A DNA stretch of 64,000 nucleotides from Sphingopyxis panaciterrae (GTDB lineage: Bacteria > Pseudomonadota > Alphaproteobacteria > Sphingomonadales > Sphingomonadaceae). The notes under the pieces were generated by a model. It saw only the letters and a list, made by a program, of their open reading frames with translations, ran no database searches and was not told the DNA's origin. The stretch covers positions 248,001-312,000 of the forward strand of contig NZ_JAASQN010000001.1 of assembly GCF_011762125.1 (NCBI RefSeq). The letters run 5' to 3'. The position numbers were made by a program, and so were the translations under genes. Shown one piece after another: positions 11,201-17,063 of this stretch (its first letter is position 1; each line of letters begins with the position of its first letter).

Positions 11201-12239
11201 CGATTTCGCCGTCCACGATATTATAGCCCGCCGACAGGCGCACGGCGCCGTCGGGGTCGACCTGTGCCGAAAGCGCATCGTCGTATCCGATCTGCCCGGA
11301 CACCAGCATCGTGACCGCGTCATTCTTGGGAATCGCGACCATGTAGACGCGGTTCTGGTTGGTGTCGCCCTGCTGGTGCGCGGGGCCGCCGGTGACGCCG
11401 GTGTGGGTGATCGTGTTGCCGTCCGCGGCGCCGACGGTCACGTTGATGTCGAACAGCCCGTTGTTGATGCTGATGTCAGCCTGTTCGGCCGCGACATAGG
11501 CGGTCGACCCGTCGGTGCGCACGGTACCGCGCTGAACGACGCGCGGCGCGACCAGCGCGACATAGCTGCTTCCCGGATTGCCGGGGGTGAGCGCATTGAT
11601 CGTCGCGGTCGGCGCGATCTCGACCGACGAGGTGCTGGCGGCGCCGCGGAAGCGAATCTCGCCGCCGGTGCCGAGCAGCCCGCCGTTGGTGTCGATCTCG
11701 TTCGCGGTGAGCAGGAGGCTGCCGACGTTGATCGCGGCGCCATTGCCGATCAGGATGCCGCCGGCATTATAGAACCAGATATTGCCGCCCTGTACGGTCG
11801 GCAGGCCAGGGACCGAGACAAAGCCGTTGACGGTGCCATTGAGCGCGATCTGGTCGGTGATCGATGCGCCCGATGCCGATGTGAACCGGTTGAGGACGAT
11901 ATAGCCCGGGGTGTTGCCGACGAAATCGAGATTATTCCCCGACGGCAGGAAATCGATCACGCCATCGACCGGCGTGTTGGACGGCGTCCAGGTGACGATG
12001 CTTTGCGGCCCGTTGACGTTGACGGTCGACGGGTTCGCGCCCGTCGGGTTGGTGGCGCCCGACGGCAGGGTGGTGACGGTCCCCGATCCTGCCACCTGCG
12101 CCGCCGTTGGTCCGCCGTGCGCCAGCGCGATCAGGCTGGCGGCGATCGCGCATCCTTCGAGCAGGCGGCTTTTGCCGCGACGGGCCGGCGAAGCAGGGGA
12201 TGGGACACGCATGGCAGTCATCCTCGATATTATCGTCAT
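2253..12239 (-). CDS. Giant filamentous-haemagglutinin-type exoprotein (TpsA of a two-partner secretion system)
   Basis: The 3328-residue product should be exported by Sec and then moved through the outer membrane by the TpsB encoded immediately upstream. The N-terminus has a basic stretch (ARRGKSR) and a hydrophobic segment ending in a TAAQ-like cleavage site. A TPS secretion domain follows at about residues 60-190, with GGNIWFYNAGGILIGNGAA and LLLTANEID strings. The rest is G/A/T/S/N-rich beta-helix repeat: about 950-1500 is very glycine-rich (GGTATI units) and about 1700-2650 contains a long internal duplication. Near the C-terminus are two cysteines (GCLIANPGACVVV) and an acidic EEEVDDHDGDG stretch. 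The start is ambiguous. ATG 12239 lies one base after the TpsB stop, while ATG 12212 (MRVPSP) has a GAGGA site 8 bases upstream. No VENN motif, CDI toxin domain or downstream immunity gene is seen, so an adhesin or matrix role is the better inference. Confidence 0.93.
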   Translation of the reverse strand: MTIISRMTAMRVPSPASPARRGKSRLLEGCAIAASLIALAHGGPTAAQVAGSGTVTTLPSGATNPTGANPSTVNVNGPQSIVTWTPSNTPVDGVIDFLPSGNNLDFVGNTPGYIVLNRFTSASGASITDQIALNGTVNGFVSVPGLPTVQGGNIWFYNAGGILIGNGAAINVGSLLLTANEIDTNGGLLGTGGEIRFRGAASTSSVEIAPTATINALTPGNPGSSYVALVAPRVVQRGTVRTDGSTAYVAAEQADISINNGLFDINVTVGAADGNTITHTGVTGGPAHQQGDTNQNRVYMVAIPKNDAVTMLVSGQIGYDDALSAQVDPDGAVRLSAGYNIVDGEIAAAPAGPGTGNITVNDTLFRSSVVAHANGAFVGQPLSEIPIADTPDSAHVGRLSVQGDATFIGDASVTMTVGANRAAVTNGNLTIQSGGTTSVTVDGGQLTTSGNLSILANSIADAAGNGLGGSAGLTVSNGGTVGAIGSLTVAANGSGADGGTGSGTGGTATISVTGAGSQLSGNSVTAEANGFAGAILADAGGGITPPDQAGSGTGGTATISIQDGGALTAANGSVNATANGGGQIGAIQSGNGTGGIARIEIAGANSTLNTASTVISATGTGGGSISDPVIGTIFSQAGGTGRGGSATLSIGGDTSTAINPGDTSLNVTGTGGNAGGAENATGGNAFGGTATVEATGLVAVTFPSLSVNAGAVGGGASSPSALTGLTGNATGGTINVTADNGAALTVNSNLTLSAGGAVTFGENMGSGQGGNVTVSAEDEGAIATSSTLDIDVSGGSFDNGVTQSAGTASGGNVNLLAARDGTLTAARYDVDARGQTANVRGANGAAQGGFVNIAATAGGQISGTDISLGSTINAGAQGGVSANGSVAGGGTIQIVAEDGSIDFNATTSLLAGGTSGGAMTPEGSAIGNGGIIQIQVVAGPLNTSAISFDTLQGDTDGRTATSIEFPPGVSGSLGDGQGGTMTIDVAGGTFDAGSITVSASGYGGGVGTASGTGRGGTASYTQTGGDATVGDMAISANGFGGFAPDVAGQGLGGNATIDLSGGTLTGADIVASALAVGGSGASGNNFDPAAVVPSGSGGDAQGGTATITINGATVDASTLSAIATGNGGTGGDFTATFATFPDAGGAGGGGQGGTAAINVTSGSVTTSSLRVDATGIGGEGGNAFGSSSSGAPAGVGVGGDGGEGRGGTATIEFATAATVTGNVESASAGIGGSGGGGYSGGDGGLGTGGLAQVIVTNFNAGVLDVTVDSGAFGGAGGDGNNGAGGNGGDARGGTARIEATGGEARASVGNVNFITGGTGGAGGNAAMPLGSTEPVAPSGGDGGTGEGGVLEVIARDGATVALDNGAGAAVVLGSRGNGGEGGTGSDAAYPDGSQGGQGGNGGGAIGGTVHLLTDGGTITSSGNAVGITVDGTAGGSGSGGNGTGTGAPGSGGSSNGTTGGRVVLESFGTPAQLGQISFGNTAIAANGDSAGRIALYASGGNIAMTSLTAEALGTAALTNLDTDVAPAGIFVGIGGGSVTTSGAMSLATGSSVGVYAQAGGTLAAGGDVTIQADDEVDIRHDYRTGTAPTIAAGGALSITAASSIRAQTDSLLSAVTSLSINTTAANGGVNLDRIESGTSTQIGAVNVVRVGSSTSGTDLTVDSFRVEIDNATAGDDINLTGNFLTLGTLTTDGTGADAGLDGSNIVLSSVAATTVTHAEADNDFNANVGSFQTGLNSIITGGDIAIISPGAVDLGNSTAGGFVSVNGQSIAFNAITAGTTVGLNATGTAAGAEGITGVNISSGGAITLNGDSIAVTGTVTGTGPAPLRAVADDGNATFGAVDVDGSIDIAALGDIGGNFTAGGNIALAADGNIVAQANAAGGYTPPGGIPTEGTVFVDGEGNVTLTNSSAATLFGVRAGQAASVTGATAGEDMLILGGTTATLANVSAGDDLTVNAPGGITANNASTTGAGPDGRTLSYGPSPLGGGNVFQVTTSAADLSNIVLSASAGNIGGGNINAFDNLTATASGTVNTTGLLRSGLATRITGSGLSFAAITAGTDIILTSTTGAITSTGALAAGHDVTIDAAGNVNVSELDAGDDITVDAGGTARIGGAYSYGTGLDNDGNGSNIAVTSGGALTLAGIAQSAGDVMLQGTAVSTQAIDAVGDVSATATTGNIVASGDISGLSIAFDADGNIATGGALTSNRNILLNAGGAVDLTGDVTAGLALRIEGSAVDLHDIAVEANEFTVTAASGGVHSTGTIDVNGPVFVVAAGAVDMTGDMNVPSVINIRGASVTVGNVTGADSVSLIATAGAVNSAGTIDAGRNIFISTTAGGSFNRLVAGDDIGISGSGDIDIAFMDATGDNPEGEEIGSNVDINLTAGNVFVAHGEAADDYVVNATSFRTGLNSIITGGNIDITTAGASNLGNSTAGGSITVDAQSIAFNTLDAGSTVSLTANGTAAGAEGIDGSTVIAGSDINMNGNSIAITDSVTGAANFFAIGSGGAVAVTNADVDGTISIFANGNLTGTYVAGGNAFLDSAANIIASATANGGNLYVDAAGNATLTDSGAASMFGVNAGQAATVTTAAVGEDVLVIAGTTANLTGVTAGDDVTVRANGAITAQNVRTTGAGVDTRILDYASASGFTIGSGEGSQGINGADIVMASANGAINAGGLSAGDDILLNAAAALALNGATTLGLGTTGGDSSIRTQSASAVLGNLNAASDVVVNASGAAAVNTPSTAGRDMLITAAAANIASLTNPAGDPVDTLAAGRDLSIETAGAIAGGSIRAGRDLTLAAGSTIDIARGATGAGGSLSLDAAAGVTAAALNGGAISLTSSDGAILVGNLASAGPVTATGDSITIDGTGNLIFAQLQTDAGNARVTTGGNLAVTTAAIAGDAGLTAGGDLAVTQLDAGNVTLASNGTMTLGNVTADDSLAATAPSLLTVNGTVTGRTMSLASADIAIGSAGRVGTGGTTESLELRNIDDRVQTFVGGTGTRDGYHIDSDELTRVYGTDIRIFAPAVDRSIDRFIGAVPPDVVIDDFTMTAGSSTSNLGSNGSLTIETPGTARVVGDVALTGMGDNNALNILADQSLEVILGEGTIRLSGASSAAVAGRLNLVSEDVIVATLDAIDDVAAATTTDAIEDRLAQNDGITSDDGALFAGGIDVGVSGGFYVQNSGAGTDFGQRRGLSFGALGLNVNTAGQDTRIVVNGVHLGPSGQVTGLDTIPLLTINGVASGQAPADAFDPRSRFNGCLIANPGACVVVPEPEYRTSFPVQDVIEEEVDDHDGDGNILPQPLITMRDLDPLTGEPLLDDPVTGAGNDDLWTPPAQ

Positions 12240-12240
12240 G

Positions 12241-14049
12241 TCAGCGCGCCCGCACGCCGAACTGGGTCGTCAGCGAAATCAGCAGGCGCGGGTCGGGCCG
12301 CTCGGTCAGGAAGCCCGCCCGATTGAGCGGCACCGCCAGCGTCACGTCGACACGCGCGACATCGCCATAGGCGACGCGCACGCCGCCGCCGGCCGAATAG
12401 AGTTTCTGCGGGTTGAGTCCCGCAAAGGCGCGATCCTTGTTCCACACCCAGCCGGCGTCGAAAAAGGCGAAGGGCTGGATGGCGAAGCTTTTGACATTGG
12501 CGGGAACGAACGATCCGTAGCGCGCCTCGAGTGCGACGCCGACGCCCTTGTCGCCGATGATCGTGCCGGGATCATAGCCGCGCCCGATGGTGAAATTACC
12601 GCCCGAAAATTCTTCATAAGCGAGCAGCGGGTCGCTCGCCCATTGGGCGCGCGGCGCCGCAGACAGCGTGAACAGCTTGGCGGGCCGCCATTCGGCCTGC
12701 GCATTGGCGCGGATCAGGAAGGCGTCGGGCTTGCCCTCGAGGCGGGTCAGCGGGGTGCGGCCGGGCAGGAAACAGGCGGCACCCGTCGGCCCGCAATCCT
12801 TGCTCGCACCGAGGACGTTCAGACCCTGCCGTGCTTCGATCGACGACTGGAGGGAAAAGCGCGGTTCGGCCGGGCTATATCCATTGCGGCCCGCGACCGA
12901 CGCCGCGTCGATCCACGCCGCGTCGAGGCGCAGGCTCAGCACGCGCAGCCGGTCGCGGTTGATCGGCACCGCGCCCAGCTTGATATCCTGATCGATGATG
13001 TCGAGCCCGCCCGTCAGGGTCAGCCGCTGCGCCTGGGTCAGGATCAGCGGATAGGCGGCGTACAGGCTGGCGATCTGGGTGTTCGACTTGATCGGCAGCC
13101 CGGCGATGTCGGGGCGCGTCCAGGCATAGGTGTAATTGGCCCCGAAACGCAGCCCGTCGCCGCCGACGCGGAACTCGTGCGCCAGTTGCACGACCTTCTG
13201 CTCCTTGGGATCGCCCGACGCATAGAAGCTCGCGGTGGTGAGGTCGCCCATGCCGGTCAGCCCGGCAAAGCGAACGCGCGCGACGCCGCCCCAACGGCCG
13301 ACGTCGTGCGATCCGAAATTCTGGATATTGGCGTCGAACATCACCGGGGTGCGCGCGACCGTCACTTCGCCGACGACTTCGCCGGGGGCGCTGCCGGGGC
13401 GCAGCGTCAGCCGCGCGTCCATGCCGGGAATGTCGCGCGCGAGCAGCAGATAGCGTTCGGCATCGACGATGTTGAACACCGGCTGGTCGTCGAGGCGCGA
13501 CAGGTAGCGCTGCAGCAGCGCTTCATTGGCGCCGGCATCGCCGCGCACCTCGATCCGGGTCATCCGCGCCGCCAGGATGTCGAGGCGGACGACGCCGTCG
13601 TCGATCGTCTGCGGCGGCACGCGGACCGCGGCCAGATAGCCTTTGGCGCGCAGCATCGTCGCCGCGCGGTCGCGGATGTCGCAGACCACCGATATCGGCA
13701 GGTCGTGCCCGACATGGTCGTTCCAGCTCGCGTCCAGCATCGCGGGGTCGATGCCCTCGACGGTCGAAAACTGCACGCGGCTGAGCGTGATGCGGACGTT
13801 CGCAAATTCGGGATTGGCGAGCGGGCAGGGCGCGCGTTCGATATTGTCGTCGGCGGTGACGATCTGTTCGCCGGGCGGCGTCGCCGGGGGCAGGACGGGT
13901 TGCTGGATTTCCTCGCGGGTCGGGATCTGCGGTGTCGCCTGCGCCAGTGCGGTGGCGGGAAGCACCGCTGCGGCCAGTCCGGCCGAACAGGCCAGCATCG
14001 CCCTCAGTCGTCCGACTCGAGCCGCCCTATCGTCCCCCAGATATTTCAT
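12241..14049 (-). CDS. TpsB outer-membrane transporter, ShlB/FhaC/HecB family
   Basis: Omp85-superfamily beta-barrel transporter that would secrete the adjacent TpsA. The ATG at 14047-14049 is chosen because AAGGGGTGG lies just upstream and a signal peptide follows (MLACSAGLAAAVLPATALAQA). After a proline-rich linker come POTRA domains at about residues 60-240 (FSTVEGIDPAMLD, DDGVVRLDILAARMTRIEV), then the 16-strand barrel. The barrel shows both hallmark FhaC motifs: GRGYDPG (Arg490-Gly-Tyr492), the loop-L6 tip, and FFDAGW with Asp531, its partner in the barrel wall. The protein is 602 aa, normal for the family. It follows the FecR-like gene after 177 bases and its stop lies one base before the TpsA ATG, which suggests translational coupling. 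A longer reading frame to 14166 exists but adds only a non-signal extension. Confidence 0.95.
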   Translation of the reverse strand: MKYLGDDRAARVGRLRAMLACSAGLAAAVLPATALAQATPQIPTREEIQQPVLPPATPPGEQIVTADDNIERAPCPLANPEFANVRITLSRVQFSTVEGIDPAMLDASWNDHVGHDLPISVVCDIRDRAATMLRAKGYLAAVRVPPQTIDDGVVRLDILAARMTRIEVRGDAGANEALLQRYLSRLDDQPVFNIVDAERYLLLARDIPGMDARLTLRPGSAPGEVVGEVTVARTPVMFDANIQNFGSHDVGRWGGVARVRFAGLTGMGDLTTASFYASGDPKEQKVVQLAHEFRVGGDGLRFGANYTYAWTRPDIAGLPIKSNTQIASLYAAYPLILTQAQRLTLTGGLDIIDQDIKLGAVPINRDRLRVLSLRLDAAWIDAASVAGRNGYSPAEPRFSLQSSIEARQGLNVLGASKDCGPTGAACFLPGRTPLTRLEGKPDAFLIRANAQAEWRPAKLFTLSAAPRAQWASDPLLAYEEFSGGNFTIGRGYDPGTIIGDKGVGVALEARYGSFVPANVKSFAIQPFAFFDAGWVWNKDRAFAGLNPQKLYSAGGGVRVAYGDVARVDVTLAVPLNRAGFLTERPDPRLLISLTTQFGVRAR

Positions 14050-14226
14050 CACCACCCCTTGCGCACGACAGCATGCGCGGTCGCCCCCGCGGCATGCGAT
14101 CCCGATGCTCCGCCGGATACCCGGCAGCGCGAATTTATCGACCCAAGGAAAGGACTTGCCGCTCAATCCGGCGGCTTGTTCGATCGTTACCAGATGGCTT
14201 GGGCCGGTTCAATGGTTACCGCGGGT

Positions 14227-14988
14227 TCAGCCCCCCGCCGTTTCGGATTCGGACATCGCATCGACCAGCCGGTCGAGCTGCCCCGAACAGTCTTTCGCGA
14301 CCAGCATGTCGACCGATCCCTCGACGGTGTCGGGGACCGTATCCATCTTCTGGAAGCGGACGGTCACCGGTTTCGCCAGACTGGCGCCCGACAGGCGATA
14401 GTCGACGCCATATTGCACCGGCATGGCATCGGTTGGCCATTTGCGGAAATTCGCGCCGTCGACGAGCGCGACGGTTTCGCTCTTGCCGCCGCCTTCGATG
14501 GTAAGCGCGGTATCGCCGTGCATGTCGGGACGCCAGAGCATCAGGGTCGCCGGATCGACGACGCAAAAGGCGCCGCCTTCGCGATAGTCGAGCAGCCACA
14601 GATTGGGCGCGCGTATGTCGGTCACGACCGGCGCATCCCCCCGCGTCGCCCCGCCGCGCGAACGCATCGTCGGGCTCTTGGCGATCATGCGGGTGACGGT
14701 CGTGCCCATCGACTGGCTGAGCTGGACGGTCCCCGTCGCCCCGAACGTGCCGGGCCCCGACAGGGTGCGCGTCTTGCCCGCCTGCATCAGCACGACCTTG
14801 TCGCCCGAAACCAGCGTTACCTTGTCGGTCGATTTCAGCTTCGCGCCGGTCGGATATTTGCTCGCCGACGGGCCGGTCGAACGGACGACCATCGACTGGG
14901 CGGCCGCGGCTCCGGTGACGGCGACCGCCATGATCGCAGCGGCGGCGGTCAGGCCGAGGCGGCGCATTATCGGGTCAGGAAAGGACAT
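14227..14988 (-). CDS. Secreted FecR-like domain protein
   Basis: This 253-residue protein has an N-terminal signal peptide (RRLGLTAAAAIMAVAV, then AAAAQS). The following beta-rich stretch at about residues 45-110 reads GDKVVLMQAGKTRTLSGPGTF, the pattern of FecR-type domains (a charged entry strand, then a T-L-x-GPG turn). The C-terminal half has a Trp/Asp-rich segment (LWLLDYREGGAFCVVD) and a cysteine near the end (AKDCSGQ) that I cannot assign. No sigma factor is adjacent and there is no transmembrane anchor, so this is not a classical FecR anti-sigma factor. The ATG has a strong AAGGAG site and overlaps the end of the cyclase gene by 14 bases. A ligand-binding or regulatory role in the periplasm is inferred from context. 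Confidence 0.72.
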   Translation of the reverse strand: MSFPDPIMRRLGLTAAAAIMAVAVTGAAAAQSMVVRSTGPSASKYPTGAKLKSTDKVTLVSGDKVVLMQAGKTRTLSGPGTFGATGTVQLSQSMGTTVTRMIAKSPTMRSRGGATRGDAPVVTDIRAPNLWLLDYREGGAFCVVDPATLMLWRPDMHGDTALTIEGGGKSETVALVDGANFRKWPTDAMPVQYGVDYRLSGASLAKPVTVRFQKMDTVPDTVEGSVDMLVAKDCSGQLDRLVDAMSESETAGG

Positions 14989-17059
14989 AGCTTTCTCCTT
15001 TTTCGGTCTCGTTCAATCGTTCGATGAGGAACAGGACGGATGCATCCTGCCCCGGTTCGGCGGCCAGCGCAGTGGCGCAGGTCACATAGGCGCCGCGATC
15101 CCCCGCGGCATGTGCGGCGACCAGCGCCGCGATGCGCGCGCGCTGTTCGGGCGAAAGGTCGGGGCGCGGAGTGAAGGCGTCGACGGGCTGGGCACGGCCG
15201 CGCAGCGTCACGCGGCCCATCGGCACCAGATCGTCGCGGGCAGACCGGGCGGCGGCTTCGGCCGAGATCAGCACGCCCGTCTTCAGGCTCTTGTTCGCCG
15301 CCTCGAGCCGCGACGCGGTGTTCATGCTATCGCCGAGCGCGGTGTACTGGATGCGCCCCTCGCCGCCGAAATTGCCGACGATCGCGTCGCCGACGTGCAG
15401 CCCGACGCGCGTCATGCCGAGCGGGGGTACGCCTTCGGCCAGGTCGACGCGGAATTTCTCGCCCGCTTCATACATGGCGAGCGCCGCCGCGGCGGCGCGT
15501 GGCCCGTCGTCGGGGCGGCTGAGCGGCGCGCCCCAGAAGGCGACGACCGCGTCGCCGACGAACTTGTCGATCGTGCCGCCATGATCGAGCACGATGTCGG
15601 AAAGCCGGTCGAGATATTCGTTGAGCAGGCGCGCCACCGTCTCCGGCGTCGTCGCGTGGCTCAATTTGGTGAAGCCTTCGAGGTCGGTGAAGACGCAGAA
15701 GATATTGCGCCGCTCGCCGTGCAGCGACAGCTGGTCGGGGTCGCGCATGATCTGCGCCGCGACATCGGCGGGCAGATATTTGCCGAGCGCCGACTGCGCG
15801 AAAGCGCGCTGCCGCGACCCGACGGTGCGCGCCGCGGTGCCGACCGCAGCATAGCCGAAAAGCCAGCCGAGCGCCCAGCCGAAGGCGGGAAGCGTCGTGG
15901 TATCGACACCCTGCCGCTGGAGCCAGAAGGGAACGATGATGAAAAAGGCCATCTGCGCCAGAAAGGCGATCGCGACCCAGCGCGGCCGCAGGTCGATCAG
16001 GCTGGTCAGCCCGCCGGCCAACACGATGACGATCGCGAGCGCCCACAGCGCGGGCGAGGGCAGCGGCGTCGCCCACGCCTTGTCGAGCTGCTGCGCGAGC
16101 ATCAGCGCATGCACCTCCAGCCCGATCATCGTTTCATGCTGGCCGGTCAGCGGGTCGATGAAGCGGCTGAGCGGGGTGTTGAACTGGTCGGTGTCGATGA
16201 TGTCGCCGCCGATCAGCACATAGCGGTCCTTGATCAGGTCGGCGAAGCCGGCGCGGGTTTCGGCGTCCATCGGCACCGCGAAGACATCGATCGGGATGTT
16301 CGCGAACACCGGCTCTTCCTGCCCCGCGGCGGCGCGGGCGGGGAGCAGGTAGCGGATATTGCCCTGATAACCGGCGTGGGCGGCATCGACCGGCGCCAGC
16401 GCATTGGCCATCAGCGGCGGCAGATTCTTCGGCCGGTCGGGCCATTTGCGGATCACGCTGTCGTCGTCGGTGCGGAACAACACGCTCGTCGGCCGCGTCT
16501 TCGCGGTGCGCACCGCGGCATGATAGGCCTCGAGGAATTTCTGCTGTTCGTAGAAGATGGTGTTCGGATTGCTCGCCTGTTCGACATAGGCGAGCCAGGT
16601 CGGCGTCGTCATCGCGCGCAATTGCGCTTTCAGCAGATCGTCATCGGGGCGCGGCGAATCGAACAAGATATCGATGCCGATCGCCTTTGCGCCCATCTGG
16701 TCGAGATTGCCGAGCGCATTGGCGAGCAACGTCCGGTCGAGCGGCGAGCGGATGCCGGTGTTGAACAGGGTCTCGTCATTATAGGTGATCATGACGATGC
16801 GCTTGTCCTGCCCGACATGCGGCGCCATCGCGGTCGCGCGCGCGTCGTAGAGCGCGCGTTCGGCGGCGTTGATCAGCGGCATCTGCCAGCCAAGCCGCGC
16901 GATCAGCACCGCGGCGATCAGGAACAGCAGCAGCGCGACCATGCGCCACGGGCCGAGCTGGCGTCCGAGCTGACGGACGCGCTTGCGCAGCGGCACCGCC
17001 GCCGGCCGGTCGGCCGGCGCCGCGGCTTCGGGCACAGGTTCGTTTGCTGCGTCGATCAT
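14975..17059 (-). CDS. CHASE2 sensor - class III adenylyl cyclase, membrane-bound
   Basis: Inner-membrane receptor that would convert an extracytoplasmic signal into cAMP. From ATG 17059 (694 aa) it has one TM at about residues 38-58, a periplasmic CHASE2 domain to about 330 (RIVMITYNDETL, KAIGIDILFDSPRPDD, YVLIGGDIIDTDQF), three clustered TMs to about 420 and a C-terminal class III cyclase domain. Catalytic residues are intact: metal ligands Asp459 (FTDLEGFT) and Asp503 (FVGDAVVAF), and transition-state Asn580 and Arg584 (MNTASR). The specificity pair is Lys499 and Thr573, the class IIIb pattern that selects ATP rather than GTP. The ATG follows the CHAT-gene stop by 4 bases. A 19-residue longer reading would overlap that gene and is less likely. 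Confidence 0.9.
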   Translation of the reverse strand: MIDAANEPVPEAAAPADRPAAVPLRKRVRQLGRQLGPWRMVALLLFLIAAVLIARLGWQMPLINAAERALYDARATAMAPHVGQDKRIVMITYNDETLFNTGIRSPLDRTLLANALGNLDQMGAKAIGIDILFDSPRPDDDLLKAQLRAMTTPTWLAYVEQASNPNTIFYEQQKFLEAYHAAVRTAKTRPTSVLFRTDDDSVIRKWPDRPKNLPPLMANALAPVDAAHAGYQGNIRYLLPARAAAGQEEPVFANIPIDVFAVPMDAETRAGFADLIKDRYVLIGGDIIDTDQFNTPLSRFIDPLTGQHETMIGLEVHALMLAQQLDKAWATPLPSPALWALAIVIVLAGGLTSLIDLRPRWVAIAFLAQMAFFIIVPFWLQRQGVDTTTLPAFGWALGWLFGYAAVGTAARTVGSRQRAFAQSALGKYLPADVAAQIMRDPDQLSLHGERRNIFCVFTDLEGFTKLSHATTPETVARLLNEYLDRLSDIVLDHGGTIDKFVGDAVVAFWGAPLSRPDDGPRAAAAALAMYEAGEKFRVDLAEGVPPLGMTRVGLHVGDAIVGNFGGEGRIQYTALGDSMNTASRLEAANKSLKTGVLISAEAAARSARDDLVPMGRVTLRGRAQPVDAFTPRPDLSPEQRARIAALVAAHAAGDRGAYVTCATALAAEPGQDASVLFLIERLNETEKGESYVLS

Positions 17060-17063
17060 GGTC

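Noticed and set aside
11911..15027. A 1038-residue plus-strand open frame opposite the TpsA/TpsB/FecR genes
   Set aside because: It is antisense to three genes with clear family motifs, has no family features and has the Arg/Ala/Gly-rich composition of GC-rich shadow frames.
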